DNA of 64,000 bases. It comes from Kocuria turfanensis (GTDB lineage Bacteria; Actinomycetota; Actinomycetes; Actinomycetales; Micrococcaceae). The position numbers and the translations under genes are program-made. Where the stretch lies: assembly GCF_001580365.1 (NCBI RefSeq), contig NZ_CP014480.1:1923008-1987007 (forward strand). The letters are read 5' to 3'. The notes below the pieces were generated by a model, which made no database searches, was not told the DNA's origin, and saw nothing but the letters and a program-made list of their open reading frames with translations. Of the stretch, positions 27,067-35,082 are shown piece after piece; the first letter of the stretch is position 1; each line of letters starts with the position of its first letter.

Positions 27067-28500
27067 TCAGACGTCCAGGGCGTGCATGACGTGCTTGACC
27101 TGGGTGTACTCCTCGACCGAGTAGAGGGAGAGGTCCTTGCCGTAGCCGGAGTTCTTGAACCCGCCGTGCGGCATCTCGGAGGTCAGCATGACGTGGGTGT
27201 TGACCCACACGCAGCCGAACTCGAGGTCGCGGGAGACCCGCATGGCCGTGCCGTGGTCGGTGGTCCACACGCTCGAGGCCAGCGCGTAGTCCACGTCGTT
27301 GGCGAGCTCGAGCGCCTCTTCCTCCGTGCTGAAGGGCTGCACGGTGAGCACCGGGCCGAAGGTCTCCTCCTGCACGAGGGCGTCGTCCTGGTGGACCCCG
27401 GTCACCACGGTGGGCTCGAAGAAGTAGCCGGGGGCTCCCTCGACCGGCTTCCCGCCGGTGACCACGGTCGCGTGCCCGGGCAGGTCGGCGAGCTTGCGGC
27501 AGACGTCCTCGAAGTGCCGGACGTTGTTGAGCGGGCCGTAGAAGTTCTTGGACTCGTCCGGGTCCCCGGTCACGATGTCCCGGGCGGCCGCGGCCAGCAG
27601 CCGCACGAACTCGTCGTGGGCGCTGTCCTGGACCAGGATGCGGGTCACCGCGGTGCAGTCCTGGCCGGCGTTGAAGGTGCCGAACTCGACGAGGGCCCTG
27701 GCGGCGGCGGGCAGGTCGGCGTCCGCGAACACGACGGCGGGCGCCTTGCCGCCCAGCTCGAGGTGGCCGCGGGTGAGGTTCTGCGCCGCGGCCAGGGCCA
27801 CCGCGCGGCCGGCGCGCACGGAGCCGGTGATGGAGACCATGGAGGGCGTGCGGTGGGCGGTCATGAGCGCCCCCGTGGAGCCGTCCCCCAGGAGGATGTT
27901 CACCACGCCGGCGGGGAAGATGCCGTCGATGAGCCGGGCCAGCACGAGGGTGGACTCGGGCGTGGTGTCCGAGGGCTTGAGGACCACGGTGTTGCCCGCG
28001 GCCAGCGCGGGGCCGAGCTTCCAGATCGCCATGAGCAGCGGGTAGTTCCAGGGGGTGACCTGCGCGACGACGCCGACCGGCTCGCGCCGCACGTAGGAGG
28101 TGTGCTCGCCCATGTACTCCGCGGCGGCCTTGCCCTCGAGGGTGCGGGCCGCGCCGGCGAAGAAGCGCAGGTTGTCGGCGCCGGCGGCGACCTCCTCGTC
28201 CGCGATCATCTGGCGGGGCTGGCCGGTGTTGCGGTGCTGGGCGTCGACGAGCTCGGAGCTGTGCGCCTCGAGCGCGTCCGCGAGCCGGAGCAGCATGAGC
28301 TGGCGCTCGCTCGGGGTGGTGCGCTTCCAGGTCCGGAAGGCCTTCTTGGCGGCGGCGAAGGCCTGGTCCACGTCCGTGGCGTCGGAGACCGGGGAGACGG
28401 CCACCGTCTTCCCGGTGGCCGGGTCGACCACGTCGATCCGGCCGGTGCCGTGGGCGTCGACGAAGGCGCCGTCGACGTAGTTCTGCAGGACGTCGCTCAT
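27067..28500 (-). CDS. aldehyde dehydrogenase, probable 4-aminobutyraldehyde dehydrogenase
   Basis: A 477-residue NAD(P)-dependent aldehyde dehydrogenase. Catalytic Cys282 (NAGQDC) and Glu248 (LELGGKAP) are present, with TPWNYPL and the NAD-site SITGSV. The NAGQDC context and the C-terminal GGFKNSGYGKDLS are typical of the gamma-aminobutyraldehyde/betaine aldehyde group. It would oxidise the 4-aminobutanal made by putrescine oxidase to GABA. GAGGAG precedes the ATG. Its promoter holds the same operator as puo, and it converges on the TetR gene with a 14-bp gap. Confidence 0.92.
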   Translation of the reverse strand: MSDVLQNYVDGAFVDAHGTGRIDVVDPATGKTVAVSPVSDATDVDQAFAAAKKAFRTWKRTTPSERQLMLLRLADALEAHSSELVDAQHRNTGQPRQMIADEEVAAGADNLRFFAGAARTLEGKAAAEYMGEHTSYVRREPVGVVAQVTPWNYPLLMAIWKLGPALAAGNTVVLKPSDTTPESTLVLARLIDGIFPAGVVNILLGDGSTGALMTAHRTPSMVSITGSVRAGRAVALAAAQNLTRGHLELGGKAPAVVFADADLPAAARALVEFGTFNAGQDCTAVTRILVQDSAHDEFVRLLAAAARDIVTGDPDESKNFYGPLNNVRHFEDVCRKLADLPGHATVVTGGKPVEGAPGYFFEPTVVTGVHQDDALVQEETFGPVLTVQPFSTEEEALELANDVDYALASSVWTTDHGTAMRVSRDLEFGCVWVNTHVMLTSEMPHGGFKNSGYGKDLSLYSVEEYTQVKHVMHALDV

Positions 28501-28542
28501 GGTGGGGTCTCCTCTGCGGGCGGGAACACGGTGCCGCCCACT

Positions 28543-28566
28543 CTAAATGATCGGGTTTCATTTTAG
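28543..28566. promoter_or_regulatory. operator upstream of the aldehyde dehydrogenase, matching the puo operator
   Basis: Read on the minus strand, the 24-bp site starts CTAAAATGAA, identical to the first ten bases of the puo site, and ends TCATTTAG. Spacing of the halves is the same in both. It lies 43-66 bp before the dehydrogenase start. Confidence 0.75.
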
Positions 28567-28636
28567 TAGGCTCCGGAGTGACCGGCAGCACAACTCTAGC
28601 GCCGCTGCGGCGGGCAGAAGTCCCCCCGGTGCGGGC

Positions 28637-29134
28637 TCACCACCCCCGGCTGCCCGGGCCGCCCTTGAACGGGCCGATCACCCGGGAGGTGATCCAGCCG
28701 CCGTAGAACCCGCCCTCCTGCGGGACCACCCGCTCCCCGTCGACCAGGCACCGGCCCATCGCCCCGGGCAGCACCGCCACGTGCCCCCGCAGGGACCCGA
28801 AGCCGGGCGCCGGATCGGGATAGGTCCACGCGGCGCGCGGGGCGCTCCGCCGCCCGCCCTGCACGTCGAACCAGGCCGCCGCGCCCTTCCACTCGCACCA
28901 CGAGGCCCCCTCGCAGGGGCGGAGGCTGCCCTCGGCGAAGGCCGCGCGGGGCAGGTAGTAGGCCGGCGGGTGGCTGGTCTCCAGCACCCGGAGGGCGGCC
29001 GTGGTGGCGGCGATGCAGGTCCCGCCCAGCCAGACCTCGACCCGCTCCGGGGTGGGCTCGACCCGGGGCGGGCGCGGGTAGTCCCACACGGACTCCTGGC
29101 CGGGACCCGGGGTCCGGGGCCGTGGTCTGCTCAT
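28637..29134 (-). CDS. DUF427 domain protein
   Basis: A 165-residue protein of the DUF427 family: ESVWDYPRPPRVEPTPERVEVWLGG at the start, then YYLPR, CEWKGAAAWFDV and AWTYPDP, all typical. No membrane segment or signal is present. The biochemical role of the family is not established. It is monocistronic, divergent from tsuA, and follows the polyamine module by position only. Confidence 0.88.
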   Translation of the reverse strand: MSRPRPRTPGPGQESVWDYPRPPRVEPTPERVEVWLGGTCIAATTAALRVLETSHPPAYYLPRAAFAEGSLRPCEGASWCEWKGAAAWFDVQGGRRSAPRAAWTYPDPAPGFGSLRGHVAVLPGAMGRCLVDGERVVPQEGGFYGGWITSRVIGPFKGGPGSRGW

Positions 29135-29264
29135 GCGCGCTCCGTCCGGACGCCCCGCCCGTCACGGCCCACCGGCCGGCCACGGGACGTCACAATGTGC
29201 TGAGGGATGCATCACTATGCTACGGCGCGTGACGGCACCCTGGAAATGCTTGCCGCGGAAATAA

Positions 29265-29279
29265 TATGATCTTCGGGTG
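29265..29279 (+). promoter_or_regulatory. leaderless promoter of the sulfur transporter gene
   Basis: TATGAT (29265-29270, extended as TAATATGAT) ends 6 nt before the GTG at 29277, so transcription should begin at the start codon. There is no Shine-Dalgarno and no alternative start downstream that keeps the first helix. The AT-rich box stands out in this GC-rich sequence. Confidence 0.7.
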
Positions 29280-30329
29280 CTTATCTCAGGTCTCCTCATC
29301 GGCGCCGCCCTCGGGTTCGTCCTCCAGCGCGGCCGTTTCTGCGTCACCGGCGCGTTCCGCGACGTCTGGATCGCGAAGAACACGTGGTGGCTGTCCGCCC
29401 TGTTCGTGGCCATCGCGGTCCAGTCGGTCGGAGTGTGGGTGCTCGACGCCCTCGGCGTGATCACCCTCTCCTCCACCGGCTTCGCGTGGCTGGCCACGAT
29501 CGTCGGCGGCTTCGTCTTCGGCTTCGGCATCGTCCTCGCCGGCGGCTGCGCCACCGGCACCTACTACCGAGCGGGCGAGGGCCTCGTCGGCTCCTGGTTC
29601 GCCCTGCTCTTCTACGCCCTGTTCGCGGCGATCTCCAAGTACGGCCCGCTCGCCGGGACCACGCAGGCGCTGCGCGGGATCACGACCGAGCACGGCACGA
29701 TCCACGAGACCCTGCACGTCTCCCCGTGGATCCTGGTCGCCCTGCTGGTCGCGGTCGCGGCTCTCTGGGCACGCCACCACCTCACCAAGCCCCGGATGAA
29801 GGTCGCCACCCTTCCGCCGGAGCGGACGGGCCTCAACCACCTGCTGTTCGAGAAGGCCTGGAACCCGTTCGCGACCGCCGTGGTGATCGGCCTCATCGCG
29901 CTCGCCGCCTGGCCCGCCAGCTGGGCCACCGGCCGCGAGTTCGGCCTGGGCATCACGGGCCCCTCGGCCAACATCGCCAACTACCTCACCACCGGTGACC
30001 TCGAGATGGTCGACTGGGGCGTGCTGCTGGTGGTCGGCATCCTGGTCGGGTCGTTCATCGCGGCCAAGGGATCCGGCGAGTTCAAGATCCGCGTCCCCGA
30101 CGCGCAGACGATCGTCCGGTCCATCGCCGGCGGCGCCCTGATGGGCATCGGCGCGGCCTGGGCCGGCGGCTGCACCATCGGCAACGGGCTCGTCGAGACC
30201 TCGATGTTCTCGTGGCAGGGCTGGATCGGCCTGGGCGCCATGATCCTCGGCACCGGGGCCGCCGCCAAGATCTTCATCGCCCCCCGCAAGAAGTCCGCCG
30301 CCCCGGGCCGCGTCCCGGCCGGCGTCTGA
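29277..30329 (+). CDS. tsuA: YeeE/YedE (TsuA) family thiosulfate/sulfur transporter
   Basis: A 350-residue membrane protein of the YeeE/YedE family. The conserved cysteine motifs thought to pass thiosulfate by S-S contacts are present: GRFCVTG, AGGCATGTYYR and AGGCTIGNG. The partner TusA-like gene starts 35 bp downstream, the same pair as tsuA-tsuB in other bacteria. It probably imports thiosulfate or a related sulfur compound. Confidence 0.9.
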   Translation: MLISGLLIGAALGFVLQRGRFCVTGAFRDVWIAKNTWWLSALFVAIAVQSVGVWVLDALGVITLSSTGFAWLATIVGGFVFGFGIVLAGGCATGTYYRAGEGLVGSWFALLFYALFAAISKYGPLAGTTQALRGITTEHGTIHETLHVSPWILVALLVAVAALWARHHLTKPRMKVATLPPERTGLNHLLFEKAWNPFATAVVIGLIALAAWPASWATGREFGLGITGPSANIANYLTTGDLEMVDWGVLLVVGILVGSFIAAKGSGEFKIRVPDAQTIVRSIAGGALMGIGAAWAGGCTIGNGLVETSMFSWQGWIGLGAMILGTGAAAKIFIAPRKKSAAPGRVPAGV

Positions 30330-30364
30330 CCCCCACCCACCCCGACCCCCAGGAGGCACTCCTC

Positions 30365-30592
30365 ATGGCACAGCACATCCTCGAGACCGACGGTCTCGTC
30401 TGCCCGTTCCCCGTCGTCGAGGCGAAGGCCGCGATGGCCGAGATGCCCGCCGGCGACGAGCTCGTCATCAACTTCGACTGCACGCAGGGCACCGAGGCCA
30501 TCCCGCGCTGGGCGGCCGAGAACGGCTACCCCGTCACGCAGTTCTCCAAGCGCGGCGCGGCCGAGTGGTCGATCACCGTGCAGAAGGCCTGA
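30365..30592 (+). CDS. tsuB: TusA-like sulfur carrier (TsuB)
   Basis: A 75-residue TusA-fold protein with the sulfur-carrying Cys13 in LVCPFPVVEAK. It should accept sulfur from the TsuA transporter in the cytoplasm. The ribosome site CAGGAGG precedes the ATG, and a 23-bp perfect hairpin ends the operon. Confidence 0.9.
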   Translation: MAQHILETDGLVCPFPVVEAKAAMAEMPAGDELVINFDCTQGTEAIPRWAAENGYPVTQFSKRGAAEWSITVQKA

Positions 30593-30619
30593 GCCCCGGG
30601 CACCGCACGCCCCGGGCCC

Positions 30620-30670
30620 CGACGACGGACCCCCGCGACCGAGCTGATCGGTCGCGGGGGTCCGTCGTCG
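30620..30670. terminator. bidirectional terminator after tsuB
   Basis: Perfect 23-bp arms (30620-30642 and 30648-30670) with a 5-nt GCTGA loop, the longest perfect stem-loop terminator in the window. It serves tsuAB and probably the convergent vanillate operon. Confidence 0.88.
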
Positions 30671-30746
30671 CCGCCGGGGAGCGGCCCGGCGCCGCCCGGC
30701 CCACGACCCCGGACGGCAGCCGGCGGGGCCGCCCGCCGGCCTCGGC

Positions 30747-32084
30747 TCACCGCACCGCCGGGGCGCGCTCCGGAGCGGTCGCGCCGGCCTCCTCGAAGGG
30801 GCGCAGCCGCAGCAGCGCGAGAGCCGCCAGGACCACGACCGCGGCCACGCCCACGTACAGGGCGGTCGGGCTCCACCCGGCGTCGAGCAGCGCGCCCACC
30901 GCGATGGGGGCGAGGATCGCCCCGGCCCGGCCCACGCCGATCCCCCAGCCCACGCCGGTGGTCCGGATCCCGGGCTCGTAGGTCTGCGGCGCGACCGTGT
31001 ACAGCCCGGCGATGCAGCCGTTGATGAGCATCCCCACCAGCACCCCGCTCGCGAAGGCGAGCAGCGGCACGGAGGTGGTCGTGATGAACACGACGAGGGT
31101 GAGCGCCGAGAGGACCGTGAAGACCATGAGCGTGGCCCGCGCCTCCCAGCGGGTCGTGAGCACGCCGTACAGCAGGGAGCCGAAGGTGCCGCCCATGGTG
31201 AGCATGAGCCCGCCGACGATGCCCTGCTGCTCGGTCATCCCGGACTCCACCAGCAGGCGGGGCGTCCAGGAGTTCGCGAAGTAGAAGCCGAACATGATGA
31301 CGAAGAAGGAGATCCACAGCAGGAGGCTGGCGGTGCGATAGCGCGGGCTCAGCAGCGTGGCCACGGCGCCCTGCCGTCGGCCGGTGGCGACCGGGGCGGG
31401 GCCGAGCTCCACCTCGCCGGAGAGCCGGATCCGCCGGGCGATGCGCTGCAGCTTCGGCAGGGCGCCGGCCGGGCGCCGGGTGCGGAGGTAGTCGACCGAC
31501 TCGGGCATCAGGGCGAGCACGAGCCCGATCGCCACCAGCGTGAGGAGGCCGCCGGTGAGGAACACGGAGCGCCAGCCGAAGGCGGGGATCAGCTGGGTCG
31601 CGCCCATGCCTCCGAGCGTGGCGCCCACGCCGTAGCCCGCGGTGAAGATGCTCACGGCCATGCCGCGGCGCCGGGCGCTGGCGTACTCGCTGGTGAGGAC
31701 CGTGGCCGAGGCGAGGATGCCGCCCACCCCCAGGCCGGTGACCACGCGCCAGGCCCCGAGCGCCGTCGCGGAGTCCGCGGTGGTGGACAGGAACAGTCCC
31801 AGGGCGTTGACGGCCAGCGCCACGACGAGGATCGTGCGCCGGCCGTACCGGTCCGCGAACGGGCCGAGGACGAGCGAGCCCACGGCCATGCCGATGAGGC
31901 CGGCGCTGAGCAGCCAGCCCAGCTGGGCGCCGGAGAGGCCGAACTCCTCGGTCACGGACGTGGCCGTGAAGGCCATCGCGAGGACGTCGTAGCCGTCGAG
32001 GGCGTTGAGGAACGTGGCCACCGCGATGATGAGCCACTGGTAGGACGACATCTTCGATGCGTCGATCTGGTGTCGGATGTCCAT
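30747..32084 (-). CDS. vanK: aromatic acid:H+ symporter, MFS (VanK/PcaK-like)
   Basis: A 445-residue, twelve-helix major facilitator of the aromatic acid:H+ symporter family. The DGYD motif in the first helix (NALDGYDVLAMAF) and the loop GPFADRYGRRTIL are diagnostic. It would import vanillate or a related aromatic acid. It is the third gene of vanA-vanB-vanK, 10 bp after vanB. Substrate is inferred from the operon; protocatechuate or benzoate remain possible. Confidence 0.9.
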   Translation of the reverse strand: MDIRHQIDASKMSSYQWLIIAVATFLNALDGYDVLAMAFTATSVTEEFGLSGAQLGWLLSAGLIGMAVGSLVLGPFADRYGRRTILVVALAVNALGLFLSTTADSATALGAWRVVTGLGVGGILASATVLTSEYASARRRGMAVSIFTAGYGVGATLGGMGATQLIPAFGWRSVFLTGGLLTLVAIGLVLALMPESVDYLRTRRPAGALPKLQRIARRIRLSGEVELGPAPVATGRRQGAVATLLSPRYRTASLLLWISFFVIMFGFYFANSWTPRLLVESGMTEQQGIVGGLMLTMGGTFGSLLYGVLTTRWEARATLMVFTVLSALTLVVFITTTSVPLLAFASGVLVGMLINGCIAGLYTVAPQTYEPGIRTTGVGWGIGVGRAGAILAPIAVGALLDAGWSPTALYVGVAAVVVLAALALLRLRPFEEAGATAPERAPAVR

Positions 32085-32094
32085 GGCGGGCCTC

Positions 32095-33099
32095 TCAGGG
32101 GACGTCGATGGTGAGGACGGCGCTCGGGCGCTCGTCGGAGGTGGTCACGGGGGCGGCCGGCACGGCGCGGGAGACGCAGCAGCACATGGCGGTGCCGGGC
32201 TCCTTCTGCCGGTCCGAGTAGAACACGTCGCGGTGGTCGATCCGCGCGGCCCGGTCGAGGACCTTGACCTGGCACAGCCCGCACTCGCCCTTGCGGCAGT
32301 CGGACATCATGTCCACGCCCTCCCTCTCCAGGGCCTCGAGCATGGACTCGTCGGAGCCGACGACGGCCTCGACGCCCAGGCGCGGGATGCGCACGAGGAA
32401 GGGCTGGGCCTCGAACCAGCCGCTGTTGCCGAAGGTCTCGTAGCGCAGGCCGGTCCGGTCGAGTCCGCGCTCGGCCCAGGCGCGGCGCACCGCGTCCATG
32501 AGCCGGATGGGCCCGCACATGTAGAGCTCCGCGCCCTCGGGCACCCCGGCCACGAGGCCGTCCACGTCGAGGGCTCCGCCCTCGTCGTCCACGTGTGCCT
32601 GCAGCCGGTCGCCGTGCAGGGCGGCCAGCTCCTCCAGGTAGGCCATGGCGGGGCGGGAGCGGCCGGCGTAGACGAGGCGGTAGTCCGCCCCGAGACGGCG
32701 CAGCAGCGCCGCCATCCCGGCGACCGCGGTGATGCCGATGCCCCCGGCGAGCAGGACGTAGGAGGGCGCGCCGATGCGCAGGGGGAAGTTCTGCAGCGGC
32801 TGGGTGATCTCGAGGGTCTGCCCGGCCCCGATCGAGTGCATGAACACGGACCCGCCGCGGGAGGCCGGGGTGCGGAAGACGCTGAGCGCCAGTTCGGACC
32901 CGTCGGCGGCGGCGTCCACCACGGAGTAGGAGCGCACGACGGGCGCCCCGTCGACGAGGACGCGGACGTCCACGTGCTCCCCGGGCCTCGTGGGACGGGG
33001 CAGTTCGGGGCGCAGGACGATGCGCCGGATGCCCGTGGCGATCTCCTCGACCGTGACGACGACCGCGCGCTGCCAGACCTGGTGGTGGGAGTCAGCCAT
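32095..33099 (-). CDS. vanB: vanillate O-demethylase reductase (VanB)
   Basis: A 334-residue phthalate-dioxygenase-reductase-type protein. An FMN/ferredoxin-reductase domain comes first (RSYSVVDAA, LAGGIGITAVAGM), then a C-terminal plant-type [2Fe-2S] domain whose cysteines lie in DCRKGECGLCQV with the last in GTAMCCC. It passes electrons from NAD(P)H to the Rieske oxygenase VanA. It lies 15 bp downstream of vanA. Protein length and domain order match VanB. Confidence 0.92.
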   Translation of the reverse strand: MADSHHQVWQRAVVVTVEEIATGIRRIVLRPELPRPTRPGEHVDVRVLVDGAPVVRSYSVVDAAADGSELALSVFRTPASRGGSVFMHSIGAGQTLEITQPLQNFPLRIGAPSYVLLAGGIGITAVAGMAALLRRLGADYRLVYAGRSRPAMAYLEELAALHGDRLQAHVDDEGGALDVDGLVAGVPEGAELYMCGPIRLMDAVRRAWAERGLDRTGLRYETFGNSGWFEAQPFLVRIPRLGVEAVVGSDESMLEALEREGVDMMSDCRKGECGLCQVKVLDRAARIDHRDVFYSDRQKEPGTAMCCCVSRAVPAAPVTTSDERPSAVLTIDVP

Positions 33100-33114
33100 G
33101 ACCGTTCCGTCCGC

Positions 33115-34230
33115 TCAGGCGCCGGAGGCGGCGGTCGGGACGGCCGCGGCGCGGCCCTCGGCCTGGAGCGCCCGCTCGAGGAGACGGCGCACCCACATCC
33201 CGCCCATGTCGATGTTGAGGTTGTAGAACTCGTGCTCCGGGTTGGCGTCGATGGCCGCCTGCTGGGCCTGCAGCATGGCCTCGTCCTCGCCGAACACCCC
33301 GTGCACGCCCTGGCGCAGCTGCGTGGTGATGAGCTGGCTGTCCAGGCGGTAGTTGCGCATGAACGCCCAGAAGTAGTGGCTGGAGCGGCCCGTCTCCGGG
33401 GTGATCGTGTTCATCACGTAGCCGTTGACCCCGCGGGAGCGGTCGCCCTCGGGCGCGCCGGTGCCGGCCTCGGCCACGCCGACGTCGATGCAGATGGTGG
33501 AGGGGAAGTAGTAGTGGATGATCTGCCAGCGGTCCACCTTCCCCTCGAAACCGGGAAACCGGTCCCGCATGTTCTTCCGCCAGAAGGGCGGGGCGTCGAT
33601 GTTGCGCATCCAGCGCGTCACGGTCACGGAGCGCTCGTCGTGGGTGGTCTCGAACTCCGCCTCGGAGAGCTCCTCCTGGCCGATGCTGGAGGAGTGCACG
33701 AACTCCTCGTGGGTGAGGTCCATGAGGTTGTCGAGGACGAGCTGGTAGTTGCAGGGTGCATGGATGGTCTCCCCGTCGCCGGCCCACTCCGGGCTGTCCA
33801 TCTGGTGCATGTCCGGCACGAGCGTGGGGTCGGCCAGGGTGGGGTCGCCGAGCCACACCCACACGAACCGGTAGCGCTCCAGCACCGGGAAGGACGGCAC
33901 CGTCGCGGAGGGGTTGAGCGTCTCCTGCGCCGGCATCGCGGTGCAGCGTCCGGCGGCGTTGTAGCGCAGCCCGTGGTACGGGCACTGGATCTCGTCCCGG
34001 CCCACCAGCTTGCCCTGGGACAGCGGAGCCAGGCGGTGCCAGCAGGCGTCGGCGAGCGCGACGGCGCGGCCGTCCTGGGTCCGGTACAGGGCCAGGGGCC
34101 GGCCCGCGACGGTGCGGGAGAGGATCCCCTTGCCGGTGATCTCGTGGTCCCATCCGGCCACGTACCAGGCGTTGAGCGGATGGGACAGGAGCTTGGCGGT
34201 CGTGGTGGTCCGCGTGGCGGTGACGGTCAT
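33115..34230 (-). CDS. vanA: vanillate O-demethylase oxygenase (VanA)
   Basis: A 371-residue Rieske non-haem iron oxygenase. The Rieske cluster ligands are Cys63-His65 (CWH) and Cys83-His86 (CPYH). The mononuclear iron site lies near NLMDLTHEEFVHSS. The length and N-terminus (HPLNAWYVAGWDHEI) fit VanA, which removes the O-methyl group of vanillate to give protocatechuate and formaldehyde. GAGGAC precedes the ATG. The promoter carries two repeats shared with the divergent PadR regulator. Other lignin-type methoxybenzoates are possible substrates. Confidence 0.92.
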   Translation of the reverse strand: MTVTATRTTTTAKLLSHPLNAWYVAGWDHEITGKGILSRTVAGRPLALYRTQDGRAVALADACWHRLAPLSQGKLVGRDEIQCPYHGLRYNAAGRCTAMPAQETLNPSATVPSFPVLERYRFVWVWLGDPTLADPTLVPDMHQMDSPEWAGDGETIHAPCNYQLVLDNLMDLTHEEFVHSSSIGQEELSEAEFETTHDERSVTVTRWMRNIDAPPFWRKNMRDRFPGFEGKVDRWQIIHYYFPSTICIDVGVAEAGTGAPEGDRSRGVNGYVMNTITPETGRSSHYFWAFMRNYRLDSQLITTQLRQGVHGVFGEDEAMLQAQQAAIDANPEHEFYNLNIDMGGMWVRRLLERALQAEGRAAAVPTAASGA

Positions 34231-34273
34231 GGTGCGGTCCTCTGCTGGGCGGTCGGGATGAGCACGAACAAAT

Positions 34274-34329
34274 AACTACATGCATAGATAGTTTGTGGCG
34301 TGGAACACAGATTAGCTATGCAGATAGTT
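34274..34329. promoter_or_regulatory. VanR-type operators between vanA and the PadR gene
   Basis: Two AGATAGTT half-sites (34286-34293 and 34322-34329) are 36 bp apart. Each has an opposing half: AACTA-N10-TAGTT at 34274-34293 and AGCTA-N6-TAGTT at 34314-34329. The AT-rich AACTA/TAGTT core resembles known PadR/VanR boxes of Corynebacterium. TTGACA at 34331-34336 may be a -35 for the regulator, but no -10 at standard spacing is obvious. Confidence 0.7.
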
Positions 34330-34404
34330 GTTGACAAGGGTCACGGCCCGCCGATCGGACTAGGCTCGGGGGGACGATCCACCGCTTCCCGGAAGGAGCC
34401 ACCC

Positions 34405-35019
34405 GTGAGCCTCCGTTCGGCCCTGCTGGCGCTGCTCTCCTCCGGCCCGCTGACGGGCTACGACGTGGTCAAGCAGTTCAGGACCTCGGTGGGCCACGTC
34501 TGGCACGCCCCCGACTCGCAGATCTACCCGGAGCTGCGGAAGATGCACGCGGAGGGGCTGCTCTCGAGCCGGCCGGTCCCCTGGGGATCCCGCGGGGCCA
34601 CCAAGACCGAGTACACGATCACCCCCGAGGGGGAGCGCGCCCTGCGGGAGTGGCAGGACACCCCGCTGGACTACGTCCGGGAACGCGATCCCGCCCAGCT
34701 CAAGGCCGCCTACTTCGAATGGGCCTCCCCCGGGGCGGCGGCCGCGCAGCTGCGCGCGCACATCGAGCACTACCGGCAGCAGCGCGCGCAGGCCCTCGAG
34801 CAGATCCGGGCGCTCGAGGACCGCACGAACCCCACGCTCGCCCGGCGTCTGGCGGCCAACCCGGAGGACCAGTGGGAGCGGATCACCCGGTTCAAGGTCT
34901 TCGCCTACGAGGGGCAGGTGGCCCGCGCCGAGCAGGAGATCGCGTGGGCCGAGCGCGGCCTGCGCCTGCTGGCGGAACTGGGCGAGCTGGACGGGCCCGG
35001 CGCGCGGGAGACGTCCTGA
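34405..35019 (+). CDS. vanR: PadR-family regulator (VanR-like)
   Basis: A 204-residue PadR regulator. The N-terminal winged helix (LLALLSSGPLTGYDVVKQF, then SQIYPELRKMHAEGLL) and a C-terminal coiled helix pair are typical. PadR proteins of this kind repress vanAB and are released by vanillate in Corynebacterium. It is divergent from vanA, with inverted repeats between. The GTG at 34405 has GGAAGGAG upstream. Confidence 0.88.
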   Translation: MSLRSALLALLSSGPLTGYDVVKQFRTSVGHVWHAPDSQIYPELRKMHAEGLLSSRPVPWGSRGATKTEYTITPEGERALREWQDTPLDYVRERDPAQLKAAYFEWASPGAAAAQLRAHIEHYRQQRAQALEQIRALEDRTNPTLARRLAANPEDQWERITRFKVFAYEGQVARAEQEIAWAERGLRLLAELGELDGPGARETS

Positions 35020-35082
35020 CGGCGGCCCCGGCCGCGGGTGCGTAGGCTGGCCGCAGTCCCGTCTCCGGCCGAAGGACCCGTC

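Noticed and set aside
18525..28500. Polyamine genes as a horizontally acquired island
   Set aside because: GC-rich composition and codon use match the neighbours, and no mobility genes or boundary repeats are visible. Putrescine oxidase is native to Kocuria-type bacteria.
34331..34366. TTGACA and TAGGCT as a vanR promoter pair
   Set aside because: The spacing of 24 bp is too long for a normal sigma-70-type promoter, so the pair was not called.
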